From Maricaulis sp. (lineage in GTDB: Bacteria > Pseudomonadota > Alphaproteobacteria > Caulobacterales > Maricaulaceae): 64,000 bases of DNA. The stretch covers positions 29,338 to 93,337 of the forward strand of contig JAEPND010000011.1 in the NCBI GenBank assembly GCA_017643585.1, given 5' to 3'. Positions 56,060 to 64,000 of this stretch are shown here, piece by piece. The position numbers and the translations under genes were made by a program. The notes below the pieces were generated by a model, which did no database searches, was not told the DNA's origin, and worked only from the letters and a program-made list of their open reading frames with translations. The first letter of the stretch is position 1. The number at the start of each line of letters is the position of its first letter.

Positions 56060-56217
56060 AATGCGCCGCCGGCATCAGTGAACATGGCGAACACCGCCGG
56101 ACCGATCAGCGTGAGCGCTGCAACACCTGCGATCGAGATGAGCACGGCGATCAGGGAGTATTCGATGGCGGTGCCACCGAACTCGCACTTGAGGAAACGT
56201 CTTGTCATCGATTTCAT
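56056..56217 (-). CDS. Flp/Fap-type pilin (short, 53 residues)
   Basis: On the - strand a 53-codon gene starts at 56217 and ends with TAA at 56056. The product begins MKSMTRRFLKCEFGG, then TAIEYSLIAVLISIAGVAA, and ends FTDAGGAF. This is the Flp type IVb pilin pattern: a basic leader, the prepilin cleavage site G-x4-EY (between Gly14 and Gly15 with Glu at +5), and a single hydrophobic helix. The ATG overlaps the mutT stop as ATGA, so it is probably translated by coupling. Its stop overlaps the 3' end of the convergent methyltransferase gene by 4 bases. No other tad/cpa genes are nearby, so it would be an orphan pilin or a pseudopilin. Confidence 0.8.
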   Translation of the reverse strand: MKSMTRRFLKCEFGGTAIEYSLIAVLISIAGVAALTLIGPAVFAMFTDAGGAF

Positions 56218-56630
56218 AATCTGTCCCTCAATTCTGCAGCCAGCGGCAAATCAGCGGCCGGCATCGGATAGCTGCGCAGTTTTTCCTTGCGGACCCAGGC
56301 CAGCTCCTGACCTTCATTGGGTTGCGGGAAACCATCCCACGTCCGACAGACGAAGAGCGGCATAACGATGTGAAAGTCGTCATACGGGTGCGAGACGAAC
56401 GCAAACGGATGCAGACATCGCTCACAGGGCTCAACACTCAACTCCTCCCGCAGCTCGCGGATTGCCGCCTGTTCAGGCGTTTCGCCGGGCTCGATCTTGC
56501 CGCCGGGAAACTCCCACAGCCCCGCCATGGGCTTACCCTCGGGGCGCCGCGTCAGCAGGATACGGCCATCCGCATCCAGCAAGGCACAAGCGACAACAAA
56601 GAGGACCTTTTTAGGGCCTTGGTCAGTCAT
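56214..56630 (-). CDS. mutT: MutT-type NUDIX hydrolase (8-oxo-dGTPase)
   Basis: The 138-residue enzyme hydrolyses oxidised nucleotides such as 8-oxo-dGTP. The Nudix box is complete: GGKIEPGETPEQAAIRELRE followed by EL. The N terminus has VLFVVACALLDADGRILLTR and PEGKPMAGLWEFPGG, close to MutT. The stop overlaps the pilin start. The gene lies downstream of the parvulin gene on the same strand, with a 50-base gap. Confidence 0.9.
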   Translation of the reverse strand: MTDQGPKKVLFVVACALLDADGRILLTRRPEGKPMAGLWEFPGGKIEPGETPEQAAIRELREELSVEPCERCLHPFAFVSHPYDDFHIVMPLFVCRTWDGFPQPNEGQELAWVRKEKLRSYPMPAADLPLAAELRDRL

Positions 56631-56680
56631 TATGGGCGATCTCCCTTAAGGAGCGGTGCAAAAACAGGGTTAAAAGAGAC

Positions 56681-57616
56681 TTATTGCGGCGCCTCGTTCG
56701 GCGGGTCGGTCTCGTCCGCCTCGGGTTCCAGCGCTGCTTCGGGCTGTGGTTCGCGCCGTGTGATATCGGCATTCGCGCGCAATTCCACCAGCAATTCCTG
56801 TAGCTGTTCGAAGGTCCGGAACTGGACAATTCCCGGTTCCAAGGTCTCGAACGCGGGCGGGGGCTGTCGCCGGCGATCAACAACCTGGAGCAAATGCCAG
56901 CCAAACTCGGTCTGGAAAGGATTGGATACGCCACCTTCCGGTGTCGCAAAGGCGATTTCGCCGAAAATGTCCGCGACGCCGCGTCGGGTGAAATAGCCCA
57001 GATCTCCCCCATCCAGCCGGGTCGCACGATCCAGGCTGATGCGGACAGCGAGGTCGGCGAAGTCCTCCCCCGCCTCCAGCAGGGCCCGCGCAGCCTCTGC
57101 CTGTTCACGGGTTTCCAGCAGAATGTGGCGCGCGCGAATTTCTTCCTGCAGCGGGATCAACCGGATCTGCTCGTCATAGATCCGCTCGATGACCTGGGGA
57201 TCGGTCGCCTCATTGACCACCGTTTCGAGCAGCACATTGCCGAGGATCTGTTCCTCGGCCTGGGCCATGCGCCTGCGAGCTTCGGGGCTGCGATGCAGGT
57301 CGCGGCTGCGCGCCTCCAGCGCCAGCAGCTTCTGATCGATCAGCTCTTCAACGACCAGATCATAAAGCTCGTCACCGACTTGCAGGGGCTGTTCGGACTC
57401 GACCCCGCGCACCCGGATCTCCCGCTGAACATCAGAGTCCCGGATCATGCTGTCATTCACCCGCGCTATCACCGGATCAACCTCGTCGGGCAAGGCAATA
57501 TCCGACTGGCTGACCAATTCCTCCGCCGTTTGCCGGGGCTGGGGTCCGCATGCGGTCAGGGTCACGCCGAGAAGCAGTACTGTTGCAAACGCTGAAAAGG
57601 TCGCAATTTTCATCAC
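56681..57616 (-). CDS. Parvulin-type peptidyl-prolyl isomerase lipoprotein
   Basis: The 311-residue exported protein has a lipoprotein signal (MMKIATFSAFATVLLLGVTL, then TACGPQ with Cys23). A SurA-like N-terminal helical part follows (DPVIARVNDSMIRDSDVQRE, LVVEELIDQKLLALEARSR). The parvulin domain covers about residues 165-255 (IRARHILLETREQAEAARAL, FADLAVRISLDRATRLDGGD, LGYFTRRGVA, FQTEFGWHLLQVVD). The acidic C-terminal tail is Glu/Pro-rich. It is probably a periplasmic folding factor for outer-membrane proteins. It is divergent from secA. Confidence 0.87.
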   Translation of the reverse strand: MMKIATFSAFATVLLLGVTLTACGPQPRQTAEELVSQSDIALPDEVDPVIARVNDSMIRDSDVQREIRVRGVESEQPLQVGDELYDLVVEELIDQKLLALEARSRDLHRSPEARRRMAQAEEQILGNVLLETVVNEATDPQVIERIYDEQIRLIPLQEEIRARHILLETREQAEAARALLEAGEDFADLAVRISLDRATRLDGGDLGYFTRRGVADIFGEIAFATPEGGVSNPFQTEFGWHLLQVVDRRRQPPPAFETLEPGIVQFRTFEQLQELLVELRANADITRREPQPEAALEPEADETDPPNEAPQ

Positions 57617-57784
57617 TTAATCCCTCATCCCGAGATCGGGTTACCGCGCCGATTGATTGACACACCCTCCCCCCATCCTTAAGTCAGCTCAAGGTTTCAA
57701 AGCAATGCTAGTGTCAGTGCCACTTCGTGCAGATCCGTGGTAGGGAGCGCTGGCCCTTTTACATAGTTCGCAAAGCAAAATCTC

Positions 57785-60643
57785 ATGCTGTCCATCGCTC
57801 GCAAACTTTTCGGCACCGCCAATGATCGTCTCATCCGTCGCATGAAGCCGACGATCGAGAAAATCAATGCGATGGAGCCGGATCTCCAGTCCCTGTCCGA
57901 CGAAGACCTCAAGGCCAAGACCCCGGAGTTCCGCGACCGCCTGGAACAGGGTGAAAAGCTTGATGCGATGCTGCCGGAAGCGTTCGCGGTGGTCCGCGAG
58001 GGCGCCAAGCGCGCGCTGGGCCTGCGTCATTATGACGTCCAGATGATGGGCGGCATGGTTCTCAACCAGGGCTCGATTGCCGAGATGAAGACCGGTGAAG
58101 GTAAAACCCTGGTCGCGACCCTGGCCTGCTATCTCAACGCGCTGCCGGGCAAGGGCGTACACGTCGTCACCGTGAACGACTACCTCGCCACCCGCGATGC
58201 CGAATGGATGGGCAAGGTCTACGCCCAGCTGGGCATGACCACGGGTGTCATCGTCAATGGCATGCCGAAGGAAGAGCGTCGCGCCGCCTATGCCTGCGAT
58301 ATCACCTACGGCACCAATAACGAGCTCGGCTTCGACTATCTGCGCGACAATATGGAACATTCCACCAAGGACATGGTCCAGCGTGGACACCATTACGCGA
58401 TCGTCGACGAGGTGGACTCGATCCTGATCGACGAGGCGCGCACGCCGCTGATCATCTCGGGCCAGACCGAGGACAAGACCGAATTCTATCTCAAGATCAA
58501 TGAACTGATCCCGCTGCTGGGCGAGGAATGCTTCGAGATCGACGAGAAGGCCCGCTCCATCCTCCTGACCGAGGAAGGCAATGAAGAGATCGAGCGCATC
58601 CTGAAAGAGCGCGAAATGATCGACCAAGATGCTGACCTGTACGACGTCGACAACGTCATGGTCGTGCATCACGTGAACCAGGCCATGAAGGCGCACAAGC
58701 TGTTCCAGCGCGACAAGGACTACATCATCAAGGACAATGCCGTGGTCCTGATCGATGAGTTCACCGGCCGCATGATGCCGGGCCGCCGCCTGTCCGAGGG
58801 CCTGCACCAAGCCATCGAAGCCAAGGAAGGTGCCCAGATCCAGCCGGAAAACCAGACCCTGGCCTCGATCACCTTCCAGAACTATTTCCGCCTCTACGAA
58901 AAACTGTCCGGCATGACCGGTACAGCAGCCACCGAGGCCGAGGAATTCCACGACATCTACAAGCTCGGTGTCGTCGAGATTCCGACCAATCGTCCAATCG
59001 CCCGTATCGATAATGAGGACGAGGTTTACCGGACGTATGAGGAAAAATACGCTTCCATCATCGACGATATTGTCGATTGCCAGGAGCGTGGTCAGCCGGT
59101 CCTCGTCGGCACGGTGTCCATCGAGAAATCCGAACAGCTTTCCTTGCTGATGAGCGACAAGGCTGCCTTCCGCAAGGCGCTGGGCCATCTCTATCCCAAG
59201 GATGAGAAAGCCCTGGAAGAGTTCAAGAAGGGCGGCCGCCCTGACGCGCGCCTGCTCTCGGACATGGTCAAGCTGATCCCGATCGAACACCAGGTCCTCA
59301 ATGCTCGCTATCACGAGCAGGAAGCCATGATCGTGGCCGAAGCCGGTGTTCCCGGTGCGGTGACCATCGCGACCAACATGGCCGGACGCGGCACCGACAT
59401 CCAGCTCGGCGGCAATGTCGAGATGCGCCTGTCCTCCTGGCAGACGGAAATGGAAAAGGCCGGCAAGACGCTGACCGAGGACGAAATCGCGGCCCAGCGC
59501 GAAAAGATTGTCGCGGACATCGCCGAGAAGAAGCAGAAGGCCCTCGATGCCGGCGGTCTCTACGTGCTGGCGACGGAACGCCATGAAAGCCGCCGGATCG
59601 ACAACCAGCTGCGCGGTCGTACCGGTCGCCAGGGTGATCCGGGCCGGTCGAAATTCTTCATCTCTGTCCAGGATGACCTGTTGCGGATTTTCGCTCCGGA
59701 ACGCCTGGACGGCATCATGCGCACGCTCGGCATGAAGGAAGGCGAAGCCATCCAGCACCCGTGGATGTCCAAGGCGCTGGAGACCTCGCAGAAAAAAGTC
59801 GAGCAGCGCAATTTTGATATCCGCAAGAACGTCCTCAAATACGATGACGTGATGAATGACCAGCGCAAGGCGATCTTCGAACAGCGCATCGAATTCATGA
59901 CCGCGGATGATGTCTCCGACGTCATCAGCGACATGCGCCACCAGACGCTGGAGGACATGGTCCAGAAACACATCCCGCCGAAAGCCTATGCCGATGCCTG
60001 GGATGTCGAAGGTCTGGACAAGGAATTCCAGGAGGTCTTCGGCTTCCAGCAACCGATCAAGGAGTGGGCTCAGGAAGACGGCATTGCCGACGAAGAGATC
60101 CTGGAGCGTCTGAGCGCCGAGGCGGATCGCGTCTATGAGGCCAAGACACAGGAAGCCAGCGCCGACCTGATGCGCAATATCGAAAAGTCCTTCCTGTTGC
60201 GCGCGATCGACATGAACTGGCGTGAACACCTGCAGGGCCTGGACGCCATGCGCTCGATGATCGGCCTGCGTTCCTATGCCCAGCGCAATCCGCTGAACGA
60301 ATACAAGACCGAAGCCTTCACCATGTTCGAACGCATGATGGACGGCCTTCGCTCTGAAGTGACCAATCGCCTGATGCTGGTGCGCTTTGAACGCGCACCG
60401 GCTCCGCCGCCACCGCCACAGGGCCTGACCGAGACCCATATCGATCCGCGCACGGGTCGCAATGAAATGGACGGTCCCTCCGGCGAGCCGGTGGCACCGC
60501 GCGTGGCACCGACCCAGCGTCGCGCACCGACCGCACTCGACCCGAACAAGCCGGAAACCTGGGGCCGCGTCTCCCGCAATGCGCCCTGCCCGTGCGGTTC
60601 AGGGAAGAAGTACAAGCATTGCCATGGCGCAATTTCCAGCTAG
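57785..60643 (+). CDS. secA: Protein translocase ATPase SecA
   Basis: The 952-residue motor of the Sec export pathway has a DEAD-type motor with Walker [20 protein letters not shown] (about residues 101-119), [20 protein letters not shown], the preprotein cross-linking domain, and [17 protein letters not shown] in the second nucleotide domain. The HWD/HSD part contains [20 protein letters not shown]. The C-terminal zinc tail [14 protein letters not shown] (about 934-947), which binds SecB, is intact. Many gammaproteobacterial SecA proteins are shorter (about 900). It is a single gene with a terminator. Confidence 0.97.
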   Translation: MLSIARKLFGTANDRLIRRMKPTIEKINAMEPDLQSLSDEDLKAKTPEFRDRLEQGEKLDAMLPEAFAVVREGAKRALGLRHYDVQMMGGMVLNQGSIAEMKTGEGKTLVATLACYLNALPGKGVHVVTVNDYLATRDAEWMGKVYAQLGMTTGVIVNGMPKEERRAAYACDITYGTNNELGFDYLRDNMEHSTKDMVQRGHHYAIVDEVDSILIDEARTPLIISGQTEDKTEFYLKINELIPLLGEECFEIDEKARSILLTEEGNEEIERILKEREMIDQDADLYDVDNVMVVHHVNQAMKAHKLFQRDKDYIIKDNAVVLIDEFTGRMMPGRRLSEGLHQAIEAKEGAQIQPENQTLASITFQNYFRLYEKLSGMTGTAATEAEEFHDIYKLGVVEIPTNRPIARIDNEDEVYRTYEEKYASIIDDIVDCQERGQPVLVGTVSIEKSEQLSLLMSDKAAFRKALGHLYPKDEKALEEFKKGGRPDARLLSDMVKLIPIEHQVLNARYHEQEAMIVAEAGVPGAVTIATNMAGRGTDIQLGGNVEMRLSSWQTEMEKAGKTLTEDEIAAQREKIVADIAEKKQKALDAGGLYVLATERHESRRIDNQLRGRTGRQGDPGRSKFFISVQDDLLRIFAPERLDGIMRTLGMKEGEAIQHPWMSKALETSQKKVEQRNFDIRKNVLKYDDVMNDQRKAIFEQRIEFMTADDVSDVISDMRHQTLEDMVQKHIPPKAYADAWDVEGLDKEFQEVFGFQQPIKEWAQEDGIADEEILERLSAEADRVYEAKTQEASADLMRNIEKSFLLRAIDMNWREHLQGLDAMRSMIGLRSYAQRNPLNEYKTEAFTMFERMMDGLRSEVTNRLMLVRFERAPAPPPPPQGLTETHIDPRTGRNEMDGPSGEPVAPRVAPTQRRAPTALDPNKPETWGRVSRNAPCPCGSGKKYKHCHGAISS

Positions 60644-60676
60644 GCGCTCAACAGCGCACAAGCCGACACGCAAGCA

Positions 60677-60709
60677 ACAGCCACACCCTTCAGGATGTGG
60701 CTGTTTTTG
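60677..60709 (+). terminator. Rho-independent terminator after secA
   Basis: ACAGCCACA, a ten-base loop, TGTGGCTGT, then TTTTGT. It is 33 bases after the secA stop. Confidence 0.85.
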
Positions 60710-60827
60710 TACCACAAAACGCCCCTTCCCGACGCCCCGAAAGACCTGACTAAATTTGCGGGCGGTTGATTCACTGGCGCTTTTGACCTTTAACAAATCG
60801 TCCGTATGGGACGAGGGAAGGCAGGCC

Positions 60828-61679
60828 ATGCAACAGGGCTGGACTCATTCGCGCATCTGGCCGTTGCCGCCGGGACGGTTTTTCGACCGCGTCTTCGCCT
60901 TCGCGAAATTCCTCAAGAACCATGGACGGTTACCCAGCCGAAAACTGCTGTTCAATGATGTCCTGTATCGTCAGAAGATCGCGGCCGACTTTCCGACCGC
61001 CGCCCAGGTCGAGACTGCTGACAAGGAACTGGCGAAGGACTATGTCGCCCAGCGAGTCGGGCGCGAGCACACAGTGCCGACACTGGCCGTCTTGCGGACC
61101 GTCGACGAGATCATGGCGTTTGATTTCCCGGACGTTTGCGTGGCCAAGGCCACCCATTCCAGCGGCAAGTTCTACATCCGCCACCAGGGCGACCCCATCG
61201 AGAGAGAGCTGATCGCGTCCTGGCTGGACGATAATTTCTATATGCGCAGTCGCGAGGCTCAATACCGACCACTCGAGCGCAAGATCATCGTTGAACCCCT
61301 GGCCTTCGGGAAACAGGACCCGGAGGATTATCGCTTTTTTTGCTACAAGGGCGAGCTCCGCGCCATTCTGCACGAACCTCTCCGATCTGAGCCGCTGGGC
61401 ATGTTCTATACGCCGGACTGGGAGCCCCTGCACTGTTCGGTAGGCGTGGAGACGCTAAACACACCCTGCCCTCGGCCCGATTGCCTGGACGAGATGAGAC
61501 GTGATGTCGAAATCCTGGCCAAGGCGTTTGACTTCGTTCGCATTGATGCCTTCTGCGATGGCAAGAACTACATGTTCGGCGAACTGACTCATGTACACGG
61601 CAATGCCGCTGAACATTTTTCCCCGCCCGAGGCGGAACTGTCCATGTCCCGTCGCATGTTTGAAAAGGACCTCTCATGA
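60828..61679 (+). CDS. ATP-grasp protein, TupA-like
   Basis: The 283-residue protein resembles TupA-type ATP-grasp proteins, which act in polysaccharide or peptide-modified surface polymer synthesis. Recognisable pieces are KNHGRLPSRKLLFNDVLYRQ, DYVAQRVGREHTVPTLAVLR, VAKATHSSGKFYIRHQG, IIVEPLAFGKQDPEDYRFFC (the ATP-grasp loop) and FVRIDAFCDGKNYMFGELTH with the metal-binding acids. The frame extends 24 codons upstream to a TTG, but the ATG at 60828 has a GAGGGAAGG ribosome binding site. Its last codon overlaps the next gene's start (ATGA). The substrate is unknown. Confidence 0.8.
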   Translation: MQQGWTHSRIWPLPPGRFFDRVFAFAKFLKNHGRLPSRKLLFNDVLYRQKIAADFPTAAQVETADKELAKDYVAQRVGREHTVPTLAVLRTVDEIMAFDFPDVCVAKATHSSGKFYIRHQGDPIERELIASWLDDNFYMRSREAQYRPLERKIIVEPLAFGKQDPEDYRFFCYKGELRAILHEPLRSEPLGMFYTPDWEPLHCSVGVETLNTPCPRPDCLDEMRRDVEILAKAFDFVRIDAFCDGKNYMFGELTHVHGNAAEHFSPPEAELSMSRRMFEKDLS

Positions 61680-62137
61680 CCCAGGTGTTGCTGCGCCCTG
61701 CCCGCCCCGGTGAAGAGGACCAGCTCTCCGAGCTATGCCTGAAATCCAAGGCTGTCTGGGGCTATGATGATGCATTCATGGCTGACGTTGCCCCGCACCT
61801 GCGGGTCACCCCTGACGCCATCCGTGAAGGCCGCGCCACTGTCGCAGAAAGCGAAGAGGGAGAAATCCTCGGCGTCTGTCAGATCGAGCCGGGCAGTCAT
61901 CACGGCTCGCTGGACCTGCTTTTCATCTCGCCGACCGCCATCGGCCAGGGTGTCGGCCAGCTCCTGTTCGAACACGCCAAGGATCTGCTGCGTGCCCGCG
62001 GCGAGACGGTCATGACGATCCTGTGCGATCCCTATGCCGAACCGGCCTATCTTCACATGGGCGCAAAACGGGTCGCCATGCGCCCGTCCGACGTGTTTAA
62101 GGGGCGGGAACTGCCCTGGCTTGAGGTCACGCTGTAG
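61676..62137 (+). CDS. GNAT-family N-acetyltransferase
   Basis: The 153-residue protein has the GNAT fold: MTQVLLRPARPGEEDQLSEL at the start, GEILGVCQIEPGSHHGSLDL, LFISPTAIGQGVGQLLFEHA (the acetyl-CoA binding V/G-x-G-x-G region reading GQGVGQ), and ETVMTILCDPYAEPAYLHMG. The C-terminal part MGAKRVAMRPSDVFKGRELP resembles the tail of GNAT enzymes. The substrate is unknown. It is translationally coupled to the upstream ATP-grasp gene by ATGA. Confidence 0.85.
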   Translation: MTQVLLRPARPGEEDQLSELCLKSKAVWGYDDAFMADVAPHLRVTPDAIREGRATVAESEEGEILGVCQIEPGSHHGSLDLLFISPTAIGQGVGQLLFEHAKDLLRARGETVMTILCDPYAEPAYLHMGAKRVAMRPSDVFKGRELPWLEVTL

Positions 62138-62379
62138 CAAGCCACAGACAACCAGCAGCCGGCCCTGTTGGGACAGAGCCGACTGCCGCGGATGCGAGGG
62201 TCGCTGAGGGCTGTCTTCGCATCCTTTTCTGAGATACCAAGGCGCCAGAAGACGGTGAAAAAAACTCACCGAAAAACAGGTACCAAATGCTCAAGTTAAG
62301 CCCTTATTATTGGAGACTACAAACGTGTCTCCGGATTGGTCGGGTAACAAGATGTCAACTGAACCTAGTATCGGTCGGA

Positions 62380-63324
62380 CTACATTTCGTCTAAGATGTT
62401 ACTGACTGATACGGAGTTGCCAATTGCCGCAGAGGTTACAGAAACGGCGCCCTGGACGTCAGCAATGGTGGTATTGGCCACTGATCCAGTATAAGCGTTG
62501 TTCAGCTGGGTAGAATTGATGTTCAGTGATAGCGCAGGATTTTCCAAAGTAGAGGATACACTCAGGGAGTTCGAAATCGCGGCGGTCGTAGAGGTGACAT
62601 CCCCGGATACATCTTCTACGCCAATATTGGAATAAGCTCGCGGGTCAATATTCGTCATCTGAAAGTTATTGAGATTTGCTGAGTCTGTAGAGTCGATTTG
62701 GAACGACGCAGAATTAGCAATTGCTGCGGATGTCAAAGCTACCTCTCCGGCGACGTCTTCAACGTGCGAATTCAAGCGAGATACTGCATCACCCCGGAAA
62801 AACTGATGGTTGTTCAGATCTGCATTGGCACCAGCAGCTTCTACGGAAAGTGAGTTGCCAATGGCGGCAGCCGTAACGCTAACATCGCCAGCAACGTCCT
62901 CGATTCCAACGTTCGCCACCGCACGGAAATTCCCAATAGCGCTTTGAATGTTGTCGACGTTAGCATCACCATCAGTGACTGCAATGCTAGCAGAGTTTCC
63001 GATAGCAGCAGCCGTCGCAGAAATATCACCCGTAACGTCGTAAATGTCAGAGTTCAATACAGCGGTGGCACTGGCGCGGGTAAATTGACGATTGTCAATA
63101 TCAACATCCCCAACCATGTCTGCTGAGAAGGAATTGTTGATGGCGGCGGCTGTGAGCGAGATCTCACCATTAATGTCGTCAATATCCGAATTCAGTACGG
63201 CTCGCGCTTGAGCCCAATTTGCCTGAATATTATTGATCGTATTGTCTTGTGCGATGCCTACTCCGGAAAAAGCGGCAAAAGCGAGCGCTGAGGCGGCATA
63301 CTTATAAAGTGTCTTGGTCGTCAT
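62380..63324 (-). CDS. Exported protein of six about 47-residue repeats
   Basis: The 314-residue protein begins with a signal peptide (MTTKTLYKYAASALAFAAFS then GVGIA before QD). The rest is six tandem repeats whose cores begin near residues 48, 94, 141, 188, 236 and 287. The core reads (I/V)-x-D-(V/I)-x-G-x-(V/I)-x-x-T-x-A-A-I-x-N-S. Between cores are Asn/Asp/Gln-rich turns (for example NADLNNHQFF). There is no Cys, no membrane helix after the signal and no enzyme motif. Regular short repeats, Asn/Ser content and length suggest a beta-solenoid or amyloid-type surface fibre or adhesin, but this is inference. Codon and base use are more AT-rich than the neighbouring genes. Confidence 0.75.
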   Translation of the reverse strand: MTTKTLYKYAASALAFAAFSGVGIAQDNTINNIQANWAQARAVLNSDIDDINGEISLTAAAINNSFSADMVGDVDIDNRQFTRASATAVLNSDIYDVTGDISATAAAIGNSASIAVTDGDANVDNIQSAIGNFRAVANVGIEDVAGDVSVTAAAIGNSLSVEAAGANADLNNHQFFRGDAVSRLNSHVEDVAGEVALTSAAIANSASFQIDSTDSANLNNFQMTNIDPRAYSNIGVEDVSGDVTSTTAAISNSLSVSSTLENPALSLNINSTQLNNAYTGSVANTTIADVQGAVSVTSAAIGNSVSVSNILDEM

Positions 63325-63835
63325 TTCATGATCCTTCCAAATTGATACTTACCGAACCCTCGTCCGGCGATACCGAGGAAGTCGCAAATTACGGCCCACC
63401 CGAACCGTAACCGAAACGTTAAGCTTTATGGCAAGTTAAGAAACTTTATCGCATTAAAAACAAAAGCGAAATTTTTGCGGTTTCATTCGCTGCTGCGGCT
63501 ACGGTTAAGAAGATAAAATATTCACGAAAAAATTAACCAAAAATCTGGCACATATTATTTTGTGTTGTCTTAAAAGGGCACAAATCCTGGTTAATGGCCC
63601 CTTAATAATTCGACCGTGCCAACCTGAACCAAATCATATTTTTCTTATTCAATTCATAGCAGTAATAAAATCACCCAACTCGCTTATTAGGCGATAAAAA
63701 CTCCGGAATTTTATTTTCTTAAACAAACCTTGGACGAATATTTACATTTTTATTCTTAACCAAATCTGTCGAAACATCCTAGGTATATGTTTTTATTAAA
63801 ATTTGAATCAAAATTCAGCTGAACGCCGCTCCTGT
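63325..63835. other. AT-rich intergenic region before the right-edge promoter
   Basis: About 510 bases without a gene I can support. It is markedly richer in A and T than the rest of the window and rich in TTAA and runs of A or T. It contains a perfect CtrA box at 63591-63605, a GANTC at about 63804 and a 10-base palindrome (TTCAGCTGAA) at 63814-63823. It is between the repeat-protein gene and the sigma-54 promoter and is probably a control region for both. Confidence 0.7.
63591..63605 (+). promoter_or_regulatory. Perfect CtrA box TTAA-N7-TTAA
   Basis: TTAA, TGGCCCC, TTAA: exact match to the CtrA consensus TTAA-N7-TTAA. It lies 267 bases upstream of the repeat-protein start on the - strand and 231 bases before the sigma-54 promoter on the + strand. 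The box is symmetric, so direction cannot be assigned. Binding is inferred. Confidence 0.65.
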
Positions 63836-63851
63836 TGGCACCCACATTGCA
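63836..63851 (+). promoter_or_regulatory. Consensus sigma-54 (-24/-12) promoter
   Basis: TGGCAC, five bases, TTGCA. The invariant GG (63837-63838) and GC (63849-63850) are ten bases apart, as the sigma-54 consensus requires. It is 35 bases before an ATG with an AGGAG ribosome binding site. With FlbD encoded in the window, a late flagellar gene may follow beyond the right edge. Confidence 0.8.
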
Positions 63852-63885
63852 AAGTGCTGGGCATGTTTGAATCTAGGAGCGTGAG

Positions 63886-63963
63886 ATGAGTTCTCGACTT
63901 TATTATATGGCGTTTCTGAGCGCGCTAGCTGTGAGTTCTCATAAGGTTGTTCACCCGGGCTGA
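63886..63963 (+). CDS. 25-residue ORF after the sigma-54 promoter (possible leader peptide)
   Basis: An ATG at 63886 with AGGAG seven bases upstream opens a 25-codon ORF (MSSRLYYMAFLSALAVSSHK, then VVHPG) ending TGA at 63963. The start is just right for the promoter at 63836. It could be a genuine small protein, a leader peptide, or the broken start of a longer gene. The window ends 37 bases later, so I cannot decide. Confidence 0.3.
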   Translation: MSSRLYYMAFLSALAVSSHKVVHPG

Positions 63964-64000
63964 AGCCTTGAGACTGGTTGATGCGAAGCAAACAGCGATC

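Noticed and set aside
57689-60439. 916-codon open frame on the - strand opposite secA
   Set aside because: It is the antisense shadow of the GC-rich secA coding sequence, with a composition (His, Gln, Leu, Asp rich) typical of such shadows and no recognisable domain.
62312-62332. GGAGAC/GTCTCC inverted repeat near the end of the repeat-protein gene
   Set aside because: Six-base stem with a nine-base loop and no T-run; could be chance.
63615-63621. TGGCACG on the - strand pointing to the repeat-protein gene
   Set aside because: The -24 element matches sigma-54 but there is no TTGC at the correct -12 position.
1-64000. Search for CRISPR arrays, insertion sequences, tRNA or rRNA genes
   Set aside because: No regularly spaced direct repeats, transposase-like proteins with terminal repeats, or RNA gene signatures were recognised on reading.

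Overview
The window is GC-rich chromosomal DNA from an alphaproteobacterium. It is most likely a stalked or dimorphic marine member of the Maricaulales/Hyphomonadaceae or Caulobacterales. The reasons are the presence of the cell-cycle regulators SciP, CtrA and ChpT, an FlbD-type sigma-54 activator inside a flagellar operon laid out as in Caulobacter (flgE, sciP, fliF, fliG, flbE, fliN, flbD, flhA), alphaproteobacteria-specific families (DUF4167, DUF1178), and clustered GANTC sites before ctrA. The genus is an inference. No tRNA, rRNA, CRISPR array or insertion sequence was recognised.

Layout. Positions 1-12.7 kb: flagellar hook and basal-body genes (fliK end, flgD, flgE), then sciP, then a tightly packed + strand operon fliF-fliG-flbE-fliN-flbD-flhA-flhF-flhG and a small membrane protein. 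12.8-16.0 kb: a divergent iron/heme uptake pair (DUF6607 lipoprotein and TonB-dependent receptor) with two Fur-box-like palindromes between them. 16.1-17.9 kb: fliI-fliJ on the - strand. 18.1-20.7 kb: a lysine-2,3-aminomutase-type radical SAM enzyme and ctrA. 20.8-27.3 kb: a chemotaxis operon (cheA-cheW-cheY-cheB-cheR) preceded by chpT, all on the - strand. 27.5-33.3 kb: an M23 peptidase, a small glyoxalase-superfamily-like protein, clpB and a MOSC protein. 33.3-47.4 kb: DUF4167, prmC, prfA, a MAPEG protein, a LOG protein, an aspartyl-protease/PDZ protein, threonine aldolase, an ArsC/Spx-like protein, an ABC permease-M1 aminopeptidase fusion with its ATPase, two unknown membrane proteins and ispG. 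47.4-60.6 kb: a RodZ-like protein, ptsP, lysC, ubiG, DUF1178, a nitrilase-family amidase, grxC, comF, an NDUFAF5-like methyltransferase, a short Flp pilin, mutT, a parvulin lipoprotein and secA. 60.8-62.1 kb: an ATP-grasp protein and a GNAT acetyltransferase. 62.4-64.0 kb: an AT-richer accessory stretch with an exported protein made of six repeats, a perfect CtrA box and, at the right edge, a consensus sigma-54 promoter.

The genes fit one theme in the first 27 kb: building, timing and steering a polar flagellum. ChpT phosphorylates CtrA; CtrA with SciP times early flagellar genes; FlbD with sigma-54 drives late ones; the Che proteins control rotation. The rest is mostly housekeeping. The most noteworthy items are the six-repeat secreted protein and its AT-rich upstream region (CtrA box plus sigma-54 promoter), the Flp pilin translationally coupled to mutT, the CheA with a duplicated linker motif and a degenerate receiver, and the degenerate FlhF/FlhG pair.
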